Origin: Chitinophaga dinghuensis
Lineage (GTDB): Bacteria; Bacteroidota; Bacteroidia; Chitinophagales; Chitinophagaceae
DNA: 64,000 nucleotides
Direction of reading: 5' to 3'
NCBI RefSeq assembly: GCF_003259435.1
Contig: NZ_QLMA01000001.1
Span: 248,001-312,000, forward strand
Positions 18,387-25,519 of this stretch are shown in pieces (the first letter of the stretch is position 1; the number at the start of each line of letters is the position of its first letter). A model generated the notes under the pieces. It made no database searches. It had not been told where the DNA came from and was given only the letters and a program-made list of their open reading frames with translations. The translations under genes and the position numbers were made by a program.

Positions 18387-18986
18387 ATGAAGAAAATTCG
18401 TCTCCTCACCCTTTTCGTTTTTACCCTGATATTCGGTAGTGCCAGCGCTCAGATTCAGAAAGGAAATATTATGATAGGCTCAGATATTACCAGTCTGGGT
18501 TTAATATTTCAGAATTCCAGTACCACGTTCAATTTTAATCTGGATCCTAAGGTGGGCTGGTTTATCAAGGATGGACTGGCTATTGGCGGTTATGTAAATT
18601 TTGGATTACAGACCTCCAAGGGAGCTGGATCGGATGTCAATTATGGCGTAGGCGCATTTGCCCGTTATTATGTAGAGGATAAGAATGTACGCAAGCTGGA
18701 GTTCTCCAAGCGGGTACGGTTCTTTGCTGAAGCGAATGCTGGTTTTGCAGGGCGGAATCCTGCCAGTGGTGCTTCTACCAATGGTTTTAATATAGGTATT
18801 GGACCTGGTATTTCTTACTTTATTACACCGAATGTAGGTTTGGAAGGTTTATTCAAGTATGACCTGACAGTAGGTGGGGGTAATTCCACTACAGCGAATC
18901 GTTTGACTTTAGGTGTAGGCTTCCAGATTTTCCTGCCTAGTGCGAAAGCGAAGCAGTTGTACAAAGAGGAGCGCAATAAAAAGTAG
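18387..18986 (+). CDS. Small outer-membrane beta-barrel protein
   Basis: 199 residues with a signal peptide (MKKIRLLTLFVFTLIFGSASA, cut before QIQKG). The mature part is about eight amphipathic strands rich in Gly, Phe and Tyr (VGWFIKDGLAIGGYVNFGL, GVGAFARYYVEDKNV, GFNIGIGPGISYFITPNVGLEG, RLTLGVGFQIFLP), like OmpA-type or outer-membrane beta-barrel family proteins of Bacteroidota. The C-terminus is basic (KAKQLYKEERNKK). It lies just upstream of the small-peptide array but ends in its own terminator. Confidence 0.8.
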   Translation: MKKIRLLTLFVFTLIFGSASAQIQKGNIMIGSDITSLGLIFQNSSTTFNFNLDPKVGWFIKDGLAIGGYVNFGLQTSKGAGSDVNYGVGAFARYYVEDKNVRKLEFSKRVRFFAEANAGFAGRNPASGASTNGFNIGIGPGISYFITPNVGLEGLFKYDLTVGGGNSTTANRLTLGVGFQIFLPSAKAKQLYKEERNKK

Positions 18987-19008
18987 TTGTTTAGTCTGTC
19001 ATATTGAG

Positions 19009-19045
19009 ATGGTCCTGGAGGTTTCTCTTCAGGACCATTTTGTTT
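19009..19045 (+). terminator. Terminator of the barrel-protein gene
   Basis: 9-bp arms ATGGTCCTG / CAGGACCAT with a 12-nt loop followed by TTTGTTT. It separates the barrel gene from the small-peptide array. Confidence 0.85.
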
Positions 19046-19068
19046 AGGAATCCTTACTGGATAAGGAT

Positions 19069-19117
19069 TGAACAGAATGAACAAGCAGGCTGGAGAATGA
19101 ATATACTGAATGGATGT
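19069..19117 (+). promoter_or_regulatory. TGAAC/TGAAT operator-like array A
   Basis: Four direct pentamers: TGAAC at 19069 and 19078, TGAAT at 19098 and 19107. Spacing inside each pair is 9 bp and between pairs 20 bp. The array ends in TGAATGGATGT, which recurs in array B at 19798. It lies 72 nt before the first pseudoknot-like element. The regular spacing suggests a dimeric regulator binding in tandem; no binding protein is shown. Confidence 0.55.
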
Positions 19118-19178
19118 AATATCGCTTCCAGCATGTATTTTAGCGATATAGGCTCAAATTATAGTCTTGCATGGGATT

Positions 19179-19204
19179 GCCGAAAACCAAGAATAGAGTA
19201 GGCG
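19179..19204 (+). promoter_or_regulatory. Conserved leader element 1 (GCCGAAAACC...GAGTAGGC)
   Basis: First of four copies of a 26-nt element. GCC at the 5' end can pair with GGC at the 3' end, extended here to TTGCC/GGCGA with one wobble. Upstream TGG (19172-19174) can pair with CCA inside the element, which would give a small H-type pseudoknot. It ends 26 nt before the ATG of small ORF 1. Confidence 0.65.
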
Positions 19205-19230
19205 AAATTTTAACTAAAATTGCTGTTACT

Positions 19231-19293
19231 ATGCTTAACACAATTCTGATGGCAGTGATCAAATTCCTGAACACTGTAACTGGCGCTCTGTAA
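19231..19293 (+). CDS. Small hydrophobic peptide 1 of the array
   Basis: 20 codons: MLNTILMAVIKFLNTVTGAL. The peptide is hydrophobic with a single lysine. Its C-terminal pattern F-L-N-T-V-T-G-A-L aligns with the other three peptides (hydrophobic pair, any residue, Ser/Thr, two residues, Gly, Gly/Ala, hydrophobic). No Shine-Dalgarno sequence is present, as is usual in this phylum; the leader before the ATG is AT-rich. Translation is inferred from conserved position and peptide pattern. It could be a membrane-active or signalling peptide; function unknown. Confidence 0.55.
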   Translation: MLNTILMAVIKFLNTVTGAL

Positions 19294-19334
19294 ACCCTTA
19301 CGGCTGTTAAATGATCAGTCAAAAAACTGGGAAC

Positions 19335-19360
19335 GCCGAAAACCAGTAATAGAGTAGGCG
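19335..19360 (+). promoter_or_regulatory. Conserved leader element 2
   Basis: Second copy. Best pairing of the four: ACTGG just upstream (19326-19330) with CCAGT inside the element, and CGCC with GGCG across it. It starts 156 nt after copy 1 and ends 22 nt before the ATG of small ORF 2. Confidence 0.7.
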
Positions 19361-19382
19361 CTAATATTAAATCCTTTTCACT

Positions 19383-19457
19383 ATGATTCTGGATGCATTA
19401 TATACCTTTTTAAAAGGTTTGGTAGCATTGCTGGTATCTACCTTGGGAGGGGTTTGA
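19383..19457 (+). CDS. Small hydrophobic peptide 2 of the array
   Basis: 24 codons, starting MILDALYTFLKGLVALL and ending VSTLGGV. Leucine-rich, one acidic and one basic residue, with an amphipathic helical pattern. The C-terminal L-L-V-S-T-L-G-G-V matches peptides 3 and 4 although the DNA differs at many codon positions, which argues for selection on the peptide. It follows conserved element 2 by 22 nt. Confidence 0.6.
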   Translation: MILDALYTFLKGLVALLVSTLGGV

Positions 19458-19477
19458 TATACTTCCCACTGGGTTAA

Positions 19478-19503
19478 GCCGAAAACCAGGAAAAGAGTAG
19501 GCG
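19478..19503 (+). promoter_or_regulatory. Conserved leader element 3
   Basis: Third copy, 143 nt after copy 2, ending 22 nt before the ATG of small ORF 3. CTGG upstream (19469-19472) pairs with CCAG inside, and GCC pairs with GGC. Confidence 0.7.
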
Positions 19504-19525
19504 TTCACAATGAAAATTAACTACT

Positions 19526-19594
19526 ATGAATGCTCTGACACAATTGCTGCAAATGCTGATTGCATTGCTGAAGTCTTTACTGGGTGGTCTGTAA
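19526..19594 (+). CDS. Small hydrophobic peptide 3 of the array
   Basis: 22 codons, MNALTQLLQMLIALLK then SLLGGL. This is the cleanest amphipathic helix of the set, with Leu/Ile/Met on one face and Gln, Thr, Lys, Ser on the other, and a GGL end. The composition recalls phenol-soluble modulins, temporin-like peptides and small type I toxins, but the resemblance is only in composition. An out-of-frame ATG at 19510 opens a different 29-codon frame without the shared pattern and was set aside. Confidence 0.6.
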   Translation: MNALTQLLQMLIALLKSLLGGL

Positions 19595-19615
19595 TATAGG
19601 CTCCTGGATGTAAGA

Positions 19616-19690
19616 GGGAATCATAAGGTGCATAAGTATTCCCTTTTCAAAATCGATTAACCGCTGTGTGGCTAACACAGCGGTTTTTTT
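19616..19690 (+). terminator. Terminator region after small ORF 3
   Basis: Two hairpins in a row. GGGAAT (19616-19621) with ATTCCC (19638-19643) and TTTTC forms a weak one. AACCGCTGTG (19659-19668) with CACAGCGGTT (19676-19685), a 7-nt loop and a run of T forms a strong intrinsic terminator. It closes the three-peptide transcription unit. Confidence 0.85.
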
Positions 19691-19761
19691 ATTAGGATTA
19701 CTTACCAGATGTGAATTTTATTTAATATTGAATAACCATGTAATCCTTTACTGTAGCGGAA

Positions 19762-19808
19762 TGAACGGAATGAATAAATAGAAGTAAATGAACAAAATGA
19801 ATGGATGT
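19762..19808 (+). promoter_or_regulatory. TGAAC/TGAAT operator-like array B
   Basis: Pentamers TGAAC at 19762, TGAAT at 19771, TGAAC at 19789 and TGAAT at 19798: 9 bp within pairs and 18 bp between them. The array ends in TGAATGGATGT, 68 nt before leader element 4. The organisation matches array A, so the fourth peptide is an independently controlled second unit. Confidence 0.55.
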
Positions 19809-19865
19809 TAAATGCAGGAATGCTTTTATTTTCGGGTCCTGGTAAGAAAGTTACCCCTGGGTGGA

Positions 19866-19896
19866 GCCGAAAACCAGGCATAGAAGAGAGTAGGCA
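19866..19896 (+). promoter_or_regulatory. Conserved leader element 4 (31-nt variant)
   Basis: Fourth copy with about 5 extra bases in the middle (GCCGAAAACCAGG, then GAGAGTAGGC). CCTGG upstream pairs with CCAGG inside, a changed base pair relative to copy 2 (ACTGG/CCAGT). This is weak but real covariation evidence for a paired RNA. It ends 27 nt before the ATG of small ORF 4. Confidence 0.65.
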
Positions 19897-19923
19897 CATT
19901 ATTACCTATTAAAACCTTGTTTT

Positions 19924-20010
19924 ATGGCATTATTGAATCAACTGCTGGCACTGATCTTAGGATTAGTAAACTCATTATTGGGCGGTATCGGTGGTGGTCT
20001 GCCTCTGTAA
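19924..20010 (+). CDS. Small hydrophobic peptide 4 of the array
   Basis: 28 codons: MALLNQLLALILGLVN, then SLLGGI, then a GGGLPL extension. No charged residues apart from the termini. It shares S-L-L-G-G-hydrophobic with peptide 3. It has its own promoter-like region (array B) and a terminator 40 nt downstream, so it forms a monocistronic unit. Confidence 0.6.
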   Translation: MALLNQLLALILGLVNSLLGGIGGGLPL

Positions 20011-20049
20011 GAGGTGATCATGGGCTGATTTTTTGCTCTGGTTATTCCA

Positions 20050-20083
20050 AGGGCTGCTCCGGGAGAGCAGCCCTTTCTTTTTT
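20050..20083 (+). terminator. Terminator of small ORF 4
   Basis: Perfect 10-bp arms AGGGCTGCTC / GAGCAGCCCT, 5-nt loop, then TTCTTTTTT. Confidence 0.9.
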
Positions 20084-20300
20084 GAAATATTTTTGAAAAA
20101 GGGAAAAAAATTTTTGGTTTTCTGTAGGAGGTTTGTATATATTTGTCGACCCGGCATGTTAACAAAACTTAAGGCCTAAGCTACACAAAATGAATGCTTT
20201 CTACCGGCCTCATCATGCTGGAAAATCCTCATAGCCCCACCTGCTGCGCTGCCAAAGCATGTCTTTTGTCAGTCATCTTATATTTTTTTCCGGAGAATTA

Positions 20301-20331
20301 TTTGCCAAATAAAAAGAAAGGATTACCTTTG
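20301..20331 (+). promoter_or_regulatory. Promoter of the S10 operon
   Basis: TTTG at 20301-20304, exactly 19 bp, then TACCTTTG at 20324-20331. It is 46 nt before the rpsJ ATG. Confidence 0.75.
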
Positions 20332-20377
20332 CCCTCCCAAATTGTAAAGGGAAAAAACAAAGAGAAGTTCATTGCAT

Positions 20378-20683
20378 ATGTCTCAGAGAATAAGAATCAA
20401 GCTGAAGTCCTACGATCATAACCTGGTAGATAAATCTGCTGAGAAGATCGTTAAAACCGTGCGTAACACGGGCGCCGTGGTAACAGGTCCAATTCCTTTA
20501 CCAACAGAGAAGAAAATTTTTACAGTGCTGCGTAGCCCGCACGTAAACAAGAAAGCGCGCGAGCAGTTCCAACTGTGCACGCATAAGCGTTTACTGGATA
20601 TCTACACTTCTTCTTCCAGAACTGTAGATGCACTCAGCAAACTGGATTTACCTTCCGGTGTTGAAGTTGAAATTAAAGCATAG
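20378..20683 (+). CDS. rpsJ: 30S ribosomal protein S10
   Basis: 101-residue head protein of the small subunit, also NusE in transcription antitermination. Conserved [16 protein letters not shown] opens it and [16 protein letters not shown] follows. The start is the ATG at 20378; a TTG two codons earlier is in frame but unnecessary. First gene of the long r-protein cluster. The 194-nt gap to rplC is structured. Confidence 0.97.
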   Translation: MSQRIRIKLKSYDHNLVDKSAEKIVKTVRNTGAVVTGPIPLPTEKKIFTVLRSPHVNKKAREQFQLCTHKRLLDIYTSSSRTVDALSKLDLPSGVEVEIKA

Positions 20684-20729
20684 GACAACAGCAAGGCTGG
20701 GCAAAAGGCCCGCCTTTAATTGATTTATG

Positions 20730-20855
20730 GTTACTCTGACTGAATATCAGTGAGTAACAATTTTAACATAATTGACATAGGTCGCGCCTTCTGGGCGGCC
20801 GCCCAATAAATGTATTTAAACCGCCCATCCTGGGGATAGCTAGAAATCCCCCAGG
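20730..20855 (+). promoter_or_regulatory. Structured rpsJ-rplC intergenic leader
   Basis: Hairpin GTTACTC/GAGTAAC with inner ACTGA/TCAGT (20730-20758), then the 14-bp palindrome TGGGCGGCCGCCCA (20792-20805). A second CCGCCC at 20821-20826 could compete for GGGCGG. Last is CCTGGGGAT/ATCCCCCAGG (20829-20855), 22 nt before rplC. Mutually exclusive pairings suggest an r-protein-responsive leader or attenuator. This is inference from base pairing only. Confidence 0.5.
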
Positions 20856-20877
20856 CGCTGGGTAAAATCATATAAAA

Positions 20878-21495
20878 ATGAAAGGTATTATTGGTAAAAA
20901 GATTGGTATGACCAGTATCTTCGAGGAGAATGGTAAGCAGACTGCCTGCACCATTATCGAAGCTGGTCCCAACGTTGTAACACAGGTAAAAAACCTGGAA
21001 GCAGATGGTTACAATGCAATTCAGGTTTCTTTCGGAGAAAAGAAAGAGAAGCACACCACAAAAGCAGAATTGAATCACTTCGCGAAAGCAAGCACCTCTC
21101 CCAAACGTTTTGTTAAAGAATTCCGCAACCCGGATGTACAGAAAGCCCTCGGCGAATCTATCACCTGTGATATCTTCACAGAAGGTGAATTAGTTGACGT
21201 TGTTGGTACTTCTAAAGGTAAAGGTTTCCAGGGTGTTGTTAAACGCCACGGATTTAGCGGTGTGGGTGAAGCTACCCACGGTCAGCACGACAGATCCAGA
21301 GCTCCTGGTTCCGTTGGTGGATCTTCTTATCCTTCCCGCGTTTTCAAGGGTATGAGAATGGCAGGTCAGACAGGTAATGAAAGAGTGAAAGTGAAAGGCC
21401 TGAAAGTTCTGAAAATTTTCCCTGAAAAGAATTATATCCTGGTAAGTGGTTCCGTTCCCGGCCACAATGGTTCAATCGTTTTAATCCAGAAGTAA
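20878..21495 (+). CDS. rplC: 50S ribosomal protein L3
   Basis: 205 residues. Binds 23S rRNA early in assembly and reaches the peptidyl-transferase centre with its loop. The family start [15 protein letters not shown] and the central tip region [26 protein letters not shown] are present. One nucleotide separates it from rplD, so the two are translationally linked. Confidence 0.97.
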   Translation: MKGIIGKKIGMTSIFEENGKQTACTIIEAGPNVVTQVKNLEADGYNAIQVSFGEKKEKHTTKAELNHFAKASTSPKRFVKEFRNPDVQKALGESITCDIFTEGELVDVVGTSKGKGFQGVVKRHGFSGVGEATHGQHDRSRAPGSVGGSSYPSRVFKGMRMAGQTGNERVKVKGLKVLKIFPEKNYILVSGSVPGHNGSIVLIQK

Positions 21496-21496
21496 C

Positions 21497-22135
21497 ATGA
21501 AGATCGATATCTTAAATATACAAGGTAAGCAAACAGGAAGATCTATTGATCTGCCTGAGGAGATTTTTGGTGTTGAGCCTAACAACCACGTAATCTACCT
21601 GGCAGTTAAACAATACCTGGCTGCTCAGCGTCAAGGTACTCACAAAGTGAAAACCCGTGCTGAAGTAAAAGGTGCTTCCCGCAAACTGCACAAACAAAAA
21701 GGTACTGGTGGTGCTCGTAAAGGTAACATCCGTAACCCTCTCTACAAAGGTGGTGGTACCATTTTCGGACCAAAACCTCACTCTTGGGCTATTAAACTGA
21801 ACAGAAAAGTAAAAGATCTCGCTAAGATCTCTGCACTGTCAGTGAAAGCTAAAGAAAACAGCATCATCATTGTTGAGGATCTGGCTATCCAGACTCCAAA
21901 AACAAAAGAATTCGTTGGTATCTTAAAGAACCTGAACATCAACGTTGACGGAAAGAAAACTATGTTTATCACTCCTGAGTACAACGAAAGTGTTTACCTG
22001 TCTTTAAGAAACATTCCTACTGTGGATGGAGCTATGCTGAGCGATATCAATACTTATGATATCATGAACAGCAACTTCCTGGTGTTCACAGAAAGCGCTG
22101 CTAAAATCTTCACTGAAGAGCCTGTAGAAGCTTAA
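21497..22135 (+). CDS. rplD: 50S ribosomal protein L4
   Basis: 212 residues. Lines the peptide exit tunnel with its extended loop, seen here as KLHKQKGTGGARKGNIRNPLYKGGGTIFGPKPHSW. In enterobacteria L4 also represses its own operon; whether it does so here through the rplC leader is unknown. The globular part VEDLAIQTPKTKEF and the C-terminal half are complete. Confidence 0.97.
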   Translation: MKIDILNIQGKQTGRSIDLPEEIFGVEPNNHVIYLAVKQYLAAQRQGTHKVKTRAEVKGASRKLHKQKGTGGARKGNIRNPLYKGGGTIFGPKPHSWAIKLNRKVKDLAKISALSVKAKENSIIIVEDLAIQTPKTKEFVGILKNLNINVDGKKTMFITPEYNESVYLSLRNIPTVDGAMLSDINTYDIMNSNFLVFTESAAKIFTEEPVEA

Positions 22136-22187
22136 GGAGTTGTAAACCAATTAAATAACACAGCTATAAAGCTATAAGCTATATAAG

Positions 22188-22487
22188 ATGAGACCATCAG
22201 ATGTTTTAATCAAACCGGTAGTAACCGAAAAGGTGAACAAAGCCACCGAAAAATTCAACCGCTACTACTTCATCGTTGACAAAAAAGCCAACAAACTGGA
22301 GATCAAAAAAGCAGTGGAAGAATTCTATGGTGTGTCTGTGGCAGATGTGAATACCGCAGTTATGCCAGGTAAAGCAAAATTCCGCTTTACTAAAGCCGGT
22401 TTCATTTCAGGTAAAAAACCGTCTTACAAAAAGGCGATTATTACCCTCGCAGAAGGCGAAACTATCGATCTGTATGCTAACATGTAG
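22188..22487 (+). CDS. rplW: 50S ribosomal protein L23
   Basis: 99 residues. Sits at the tunnel exit and docks SRP and trigger factor. The start MRPSDVLIKPVVTEKV and the rRNA-binding motif NRYYFIVDKKANKLEIKKAVE are standard. Confidence 0.96.
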   Translation: MRPSDVLIKPVVTEKVNKATEKFNRYYFIVDKKANKLEIKKAVEEFYGVSVADVNTAVMPGKAKFRFTKAGFISGKKPSYKKAIITLAEGETIDLYANM

Positions 22488-22575
22488 TGCCGTTCCGGCT
22501 GCATAAGCCGGGATGTGGATGTATATACAGATTAGTAACTATAAACTATAACATTAACTTTTTAGGAAGTAAATA

Positions 22576-23409
22576 ATGGCACTGAAGAAATTTAAACCAA
22601 TGACAGCCGGTACCCGCTGGAAAATTGGCAACGCTTACGCTGAGCTGACCTCGGATACCCCTGAAAAAAGTCTCCTCGAGCCTGCTAAGAGAAGTGGCGG
22701 TAGAAATGCTCAAGGTAGAATGTCCATGCGTTACATCGGTGGTGGACACAAGAAACAATACCGTGTAATCGACTTCAAACGCGATAAACAAAATATCCCA
22801 GCTACCGTTAAAACGATCGAGTACGATCCAAACCGTAGCGCATTTATCGCACTGGTGAGCTATGCTGACGGTGAAAAACGTTACATCATTGCTCCTCAGG
22901 GTCTGCAAGTAGGTGGTACCGTTATCAGCGGTGCTGAAGTTGCTCCTGAAGTAGGTAACGCACTGTTGCTGAAAAACATGCCTCTGGGTACTGTTGTTCA
23001 CAACATTGAGCTGCAGCCAGGTAGAGGTGGTGCTATCGCAAGAAGCGCCGGTGCTTATGCCCAGCTGAGCAACAAAGAAGAAAAATATGCAGTACTGAAA
23101 ATGCCTTCTGGTGAGCTCCGTAAAGTGCTCAACACTTGTATGGCTACTGTAGGTACCGTTTCTAACTCCGACCACGCACTGCAATCTATCGGTAAAGCAG
23201 GTGCTAACCGTTGGAGAGGTATCCGTCCTCGTAACCGAGGCGTTGCGATGAACCCAGTAGATCACCCGATGGGTGGTGGTGAAGGTAAATCTTCAGGTGG
23301 TCACCCTAGATCTAGAACAGGTAAATATGCGAAAGGTCTGAAAACCAGAAAACCGCATAAGAGCTCTGACAAACTGATCATCAGCAGAAAGAACGGTAAA
23401 AAATTATAA
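22576..23409 (+). CDS. rplB: 50S ribosomal protein L2
   Basis: 277 residues. Needed for subunit joining and peptidyl-transferase activity. The C-terminal motif reads [18 protein letters not shown]: the His after Asp (H229 of E. coli) is kept, while the second His of the usual HPHGGGEG is Met here. The N-terminal [10 protein letters not shown] and the RNA-binding [15 protein letters not shown] are intact. Confidence 0.97.
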   Translation: MALKKFKPMTAGTRWKIGNAYAELTSDTPEKSLLEPAKRSGGRNAQGRMSMRYIGGGHKKQYRVIDFKRDKQNIPATVKTIEYDPNRSAFIALVSYADGEKRYIIAPQGLQVGGTVISGAEVAPEVGNALLLKNMPLGTVVHNIELQPGRGGAIARSAGAYAQLSNKEEKYAVLKMPSGELRKVLNTCMATVGTVSNSDHALQSIGKAGANRWRGIRPRNRGVAMNPVDHPMGGGEGKSSGGHPRSRTGKYAKGLKTRKPHKSSDKLIISRKNGKKL

Positions 23410-23420
23410 TATTTCGGCAT

Positions 23421-23452
23421 TCGGATTCCGGTCCTGAAAAACCGGAATCCGA
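23421..23452 (+). promoter_or_regulatory. Intercistronic hairpin rplB-rpsS
   Basis: Perfect 11-bp arms TCGGATTCCGG / CCGGAATCCGA, 10-nt loop, without a T-tract. It is more likely an RNA-stability or translation element than a terminator. Confidence 0.6.
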
Positions 23453-23477
23453 AAATGAAAATCATAAATAAATAGAC

Positions 23478-23744
23478 ATGGCTCGTTCCATAAGAAAAGG
23501 TCCTTACGTAGACCAGAAATTAGAGAATAAAGTAGAAAAGATGAATGCAGGCACCAAACGTACTGTTATCAAGACGTGGAGCCGCCGTTCTACTATCACT
23601 CCTGATTTCGTAGGCCACACTTTCGCAGTTCACAATGGCAACAAATTTATTCCTGTTTATGTAACGGAATTCATGGTAGGCCACAAACTGGGCGAATTTG
23701 CACCTACTCGTAACTTCAGAGGACACGCTAACAAGAAAATGTAA
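23478..23744 (+). CDS. rpsS: 30S ribosomal protein S19
   Basis: 88 residues, head of the 30S subunit, forms a complex with S13. Contains the conserved start [11 protein letters not shown], the [22 protein letters not shown] segment and the C-terminal [11 protein letters not shown]. Confidence 0.97.
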   Translation: MARSIRKGPYVDQKLENKVEKMNAGTKRTVIKTWSRRSTITPDFVGHTFAVHNGNKFIPVYVTEFMVGHKLGEFAPTRNFRGHANKKM

Positions 23745-23789
23745 TTATAGTCTGAGCAATCAGACACTAAATAATAAAAGAAATTTATA

Positions 23790-24137
23790 ATGGAAGCAGT
23801 AGCTAAGCTGAATAATAATCCTACATCTACCCGCAAAATGCGTTTGCTGGCAGACCTGATCCGCGGTCTGGATGTGGAGAAGGCTTTGAATATTTTGAAA
23901 TTCCATCCTAAGCACCCAAGCGTACCTTTAGAAAAACTGCTGGTATCTGCTATCGCTAACTGGAAAGTGAAGAATGAAGGTGCAAGGGTAGAAGACGCTA
24001 ATCTGATCGTTAAAACTATCATGGTTGACGGTGGCCGTACGCTGAAAAGAATGCGCCCTGCTCCTCAAGGTAGAGGTTACAGAATCCGCAAGAGAAGTAA
24101 CCACGTTACGATCGTAGTGGACGGTAAAAACGCTTAA
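23790..24137 (+). CDS. rplV: 50S ribosomal protein L22
   Basis: 115 residues. Its beta-hairpin, here [23 protein letters not shown], reaches into the exit tunnel near the macrolide site. No deletion or duplication of the type that gives macrolide resistance is seen. Confidence 0.96.
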   Translation: MEAVAKLNNNPTSTRKMRLLADLIRGLDVEKALNILKFHPKHPSVPLEKLLVSAIANWKVKNEGARVEDANLIVKTIMVDGGRTLKRMRPAPQGRGYRIRKRSNHVTIVVDGKNA

Positions 24138-24196
24138 GTGTTTCATACCAAAGAGAGAAATTAAAACTATTAAACTAATAGACAAATAACCAGAAC

Positions 24197-24973
24197 ATGG
24201 GTCAGAAAACAAATCCTATTGGTAACAGGTTAGGTATCATCAGAGGATGGGACTCTAATTGGTATGGCAGCAAAAAAGATTTTGCTACCAAACTGATCGA
24301 AGATAACAAGATCAGAACATATCTGAATGCCCGTATCAACAAAGGTGGCATCTCCAGAGTTGTGATCGAAAGAACTTTAGGTAAGTTGATTATCACTGTT
24401 CATACTTCTAAGCCTGGTATCATCATAGGTAAAGGTGGTAACGAAGTTGACCGCATCAAAGAAGAACTGAAGAAGCTGACAGGTAAAGAAGATGTTCAGA
24501 TTAACATTCTGGAGATCCGTCGCCCTGAAATGGATGCAAACATCGTTGCTGAAACAATTGCTAAACAAATCGAAAGCCGTATCAACTACAAACGCGCTAT
24601 CAAAATGGCAATTGCTACTGCACTGAGAATGGGTGCTGAAGGTATCAAAATCAAAGTAAGCGGACGTCTGGGTGGTGCTGAAATTGCTCGCGCTGAAGAA
24701 ATGAAACAAGGTCGCGTTCCTTTGCATACTTACCGTATGGACATCGATTACGCTTCCCTGTTTGCACTGACCGTTTACGGTAAAATCGGTATCAAAGTAT
24801 GGATCTGTAAAGGTGAAGTACTGGGCAAACGTGATCTGAATCCTAACGTGCTGACTGGTAAAGAAGGCGATAACCGCGGTGGCCGCGAACATGGCGATCA
24901 TCACCGTGGCGGAGAAAGAAGAGAGCGTGGTGAGAGAAGAGGCGGTGAAAACCGTGGCGGTGGCCGTAGATAA
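24197..24973 (+). CDS. rpsC: 30S ribosomal protein S3 with basic C-terminal tail
   Basis: 258 residues. The KH domain ([20 protein letters not shown]) and the C-terminal domain that shapes the mRNA entry site ([26 protein letters not shown]) are complete. After about residue 218 comes a low-complexity tail rich in Arg, Gly, Glu and His ([20 protein letters not shown]), so the protein is about 25 residues longer than the E. coli form. Such tails are variable and their role is unknown. Confidence 0.96.
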   Translation: MGQKTNPIGNRLGIIRGWDSNWYGSKKDFATKLIEDNKIRTYLNARINKGGISRVVIERTLGKLIITVHTSKPGIIIGKGGNEVDRIKEELKKLTGKEDVQINILEIRRPEMDANIVAETIAKQIESRINYKRAIKMAIATALRMGAEGIKIKVSGRLGGAEIARAEEMKQGRVPLHTYRMDIDYASLFALTVYGKIGIKVWICKGEVLGKRDLNPNVLTGKEGDNRGGREHGDHHRGGERRERGERRGGENRGGGRR

Positions 24974-25032
24974 TATCAAACGGTACCAGACTTAAACAAT
25001 TACTATTAACATTAACATTAACAATATAGACG

Positions 25033-25452
25033 ATGTTACAGCCAAAAAGAGTGAAACATAGGAAGATGCACAAAGGTCGCATCAAAGGGAACGCTAAAAG
25101 AGGCGCTACCCTGTCCTTTGGTACTTTCGGCCTCAAAGCATTAGAACCTAAATGGATCACTGACAGACAAATCGAAGCTGCTCGTGTTGCTTTAACTAGG
25201 CACATGAAACGTGAAGGTAACGTTTGGATCCGCATTTTCCCTGACAAACCTATCACTGCTAAACCTCTCGAGGTAAGGATGGGTAAAGGTAAAGGTGCAC
25301 TTGACCATTGGGCAGCAGTAGTGAAACCAGGTAGAATCTTATTCGAAGCAGACGGCGTTCCTTTACAAGTTGCTAAAGAAGCAATGGAACTCGCAGCTCA
25401 GAAACTGCCTATCAAAGTGAAATTTGTAACCAGCCGCGACTTCGTTGCGTAA
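25033..25452 (+). CDS. rplP: 50S ribosomal protein L16
   Basis: 139 residues, at the A-site side of the large subunit. Start [19 protein letters not shown] and the conserved [23 protein letters not shown] and [19 protein letters not shown] segments are standard. The arginine in the last segment corresponds to the residue hydroxylated in E. coli. Confidence 0.97.
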   Translation: MLQPKRVKHRKMHKGRIKGNAKRGATLSFGTFGLKALEPKWITDRQIEAARVALTRHMKREGNVWIRIFPDKPITAKPLEVRMGKGKGALDHWAAVVKPGRILFEADGVPLQVAKEAMELAAQKLPIKVKFVTSRDFVA

Positions 25453-25519
25453 TCTGAGGTACACAATCTAACAAATAATCCAGTTCCCGCTAAAATGGGT
25501 ACTGTTCAAATCAAATACA

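Noticed and set aside
19510..19599. Alternative ATG at 19510 overlapping small ORF 3 in another frame
   Set aside because: The frame gives a mixed sequence without the shared pattern, and its distance from the leader element (6 nt) does not fit the other copies.
19009..20083. CRISPR array or tandem-repeat interpretation of the four repeated elements
   Set aside because: Intervals are irregular (156, 143 and 388 nt), far longer than spacers, and each contains a start codon at fixed distance. There are no cas genes.
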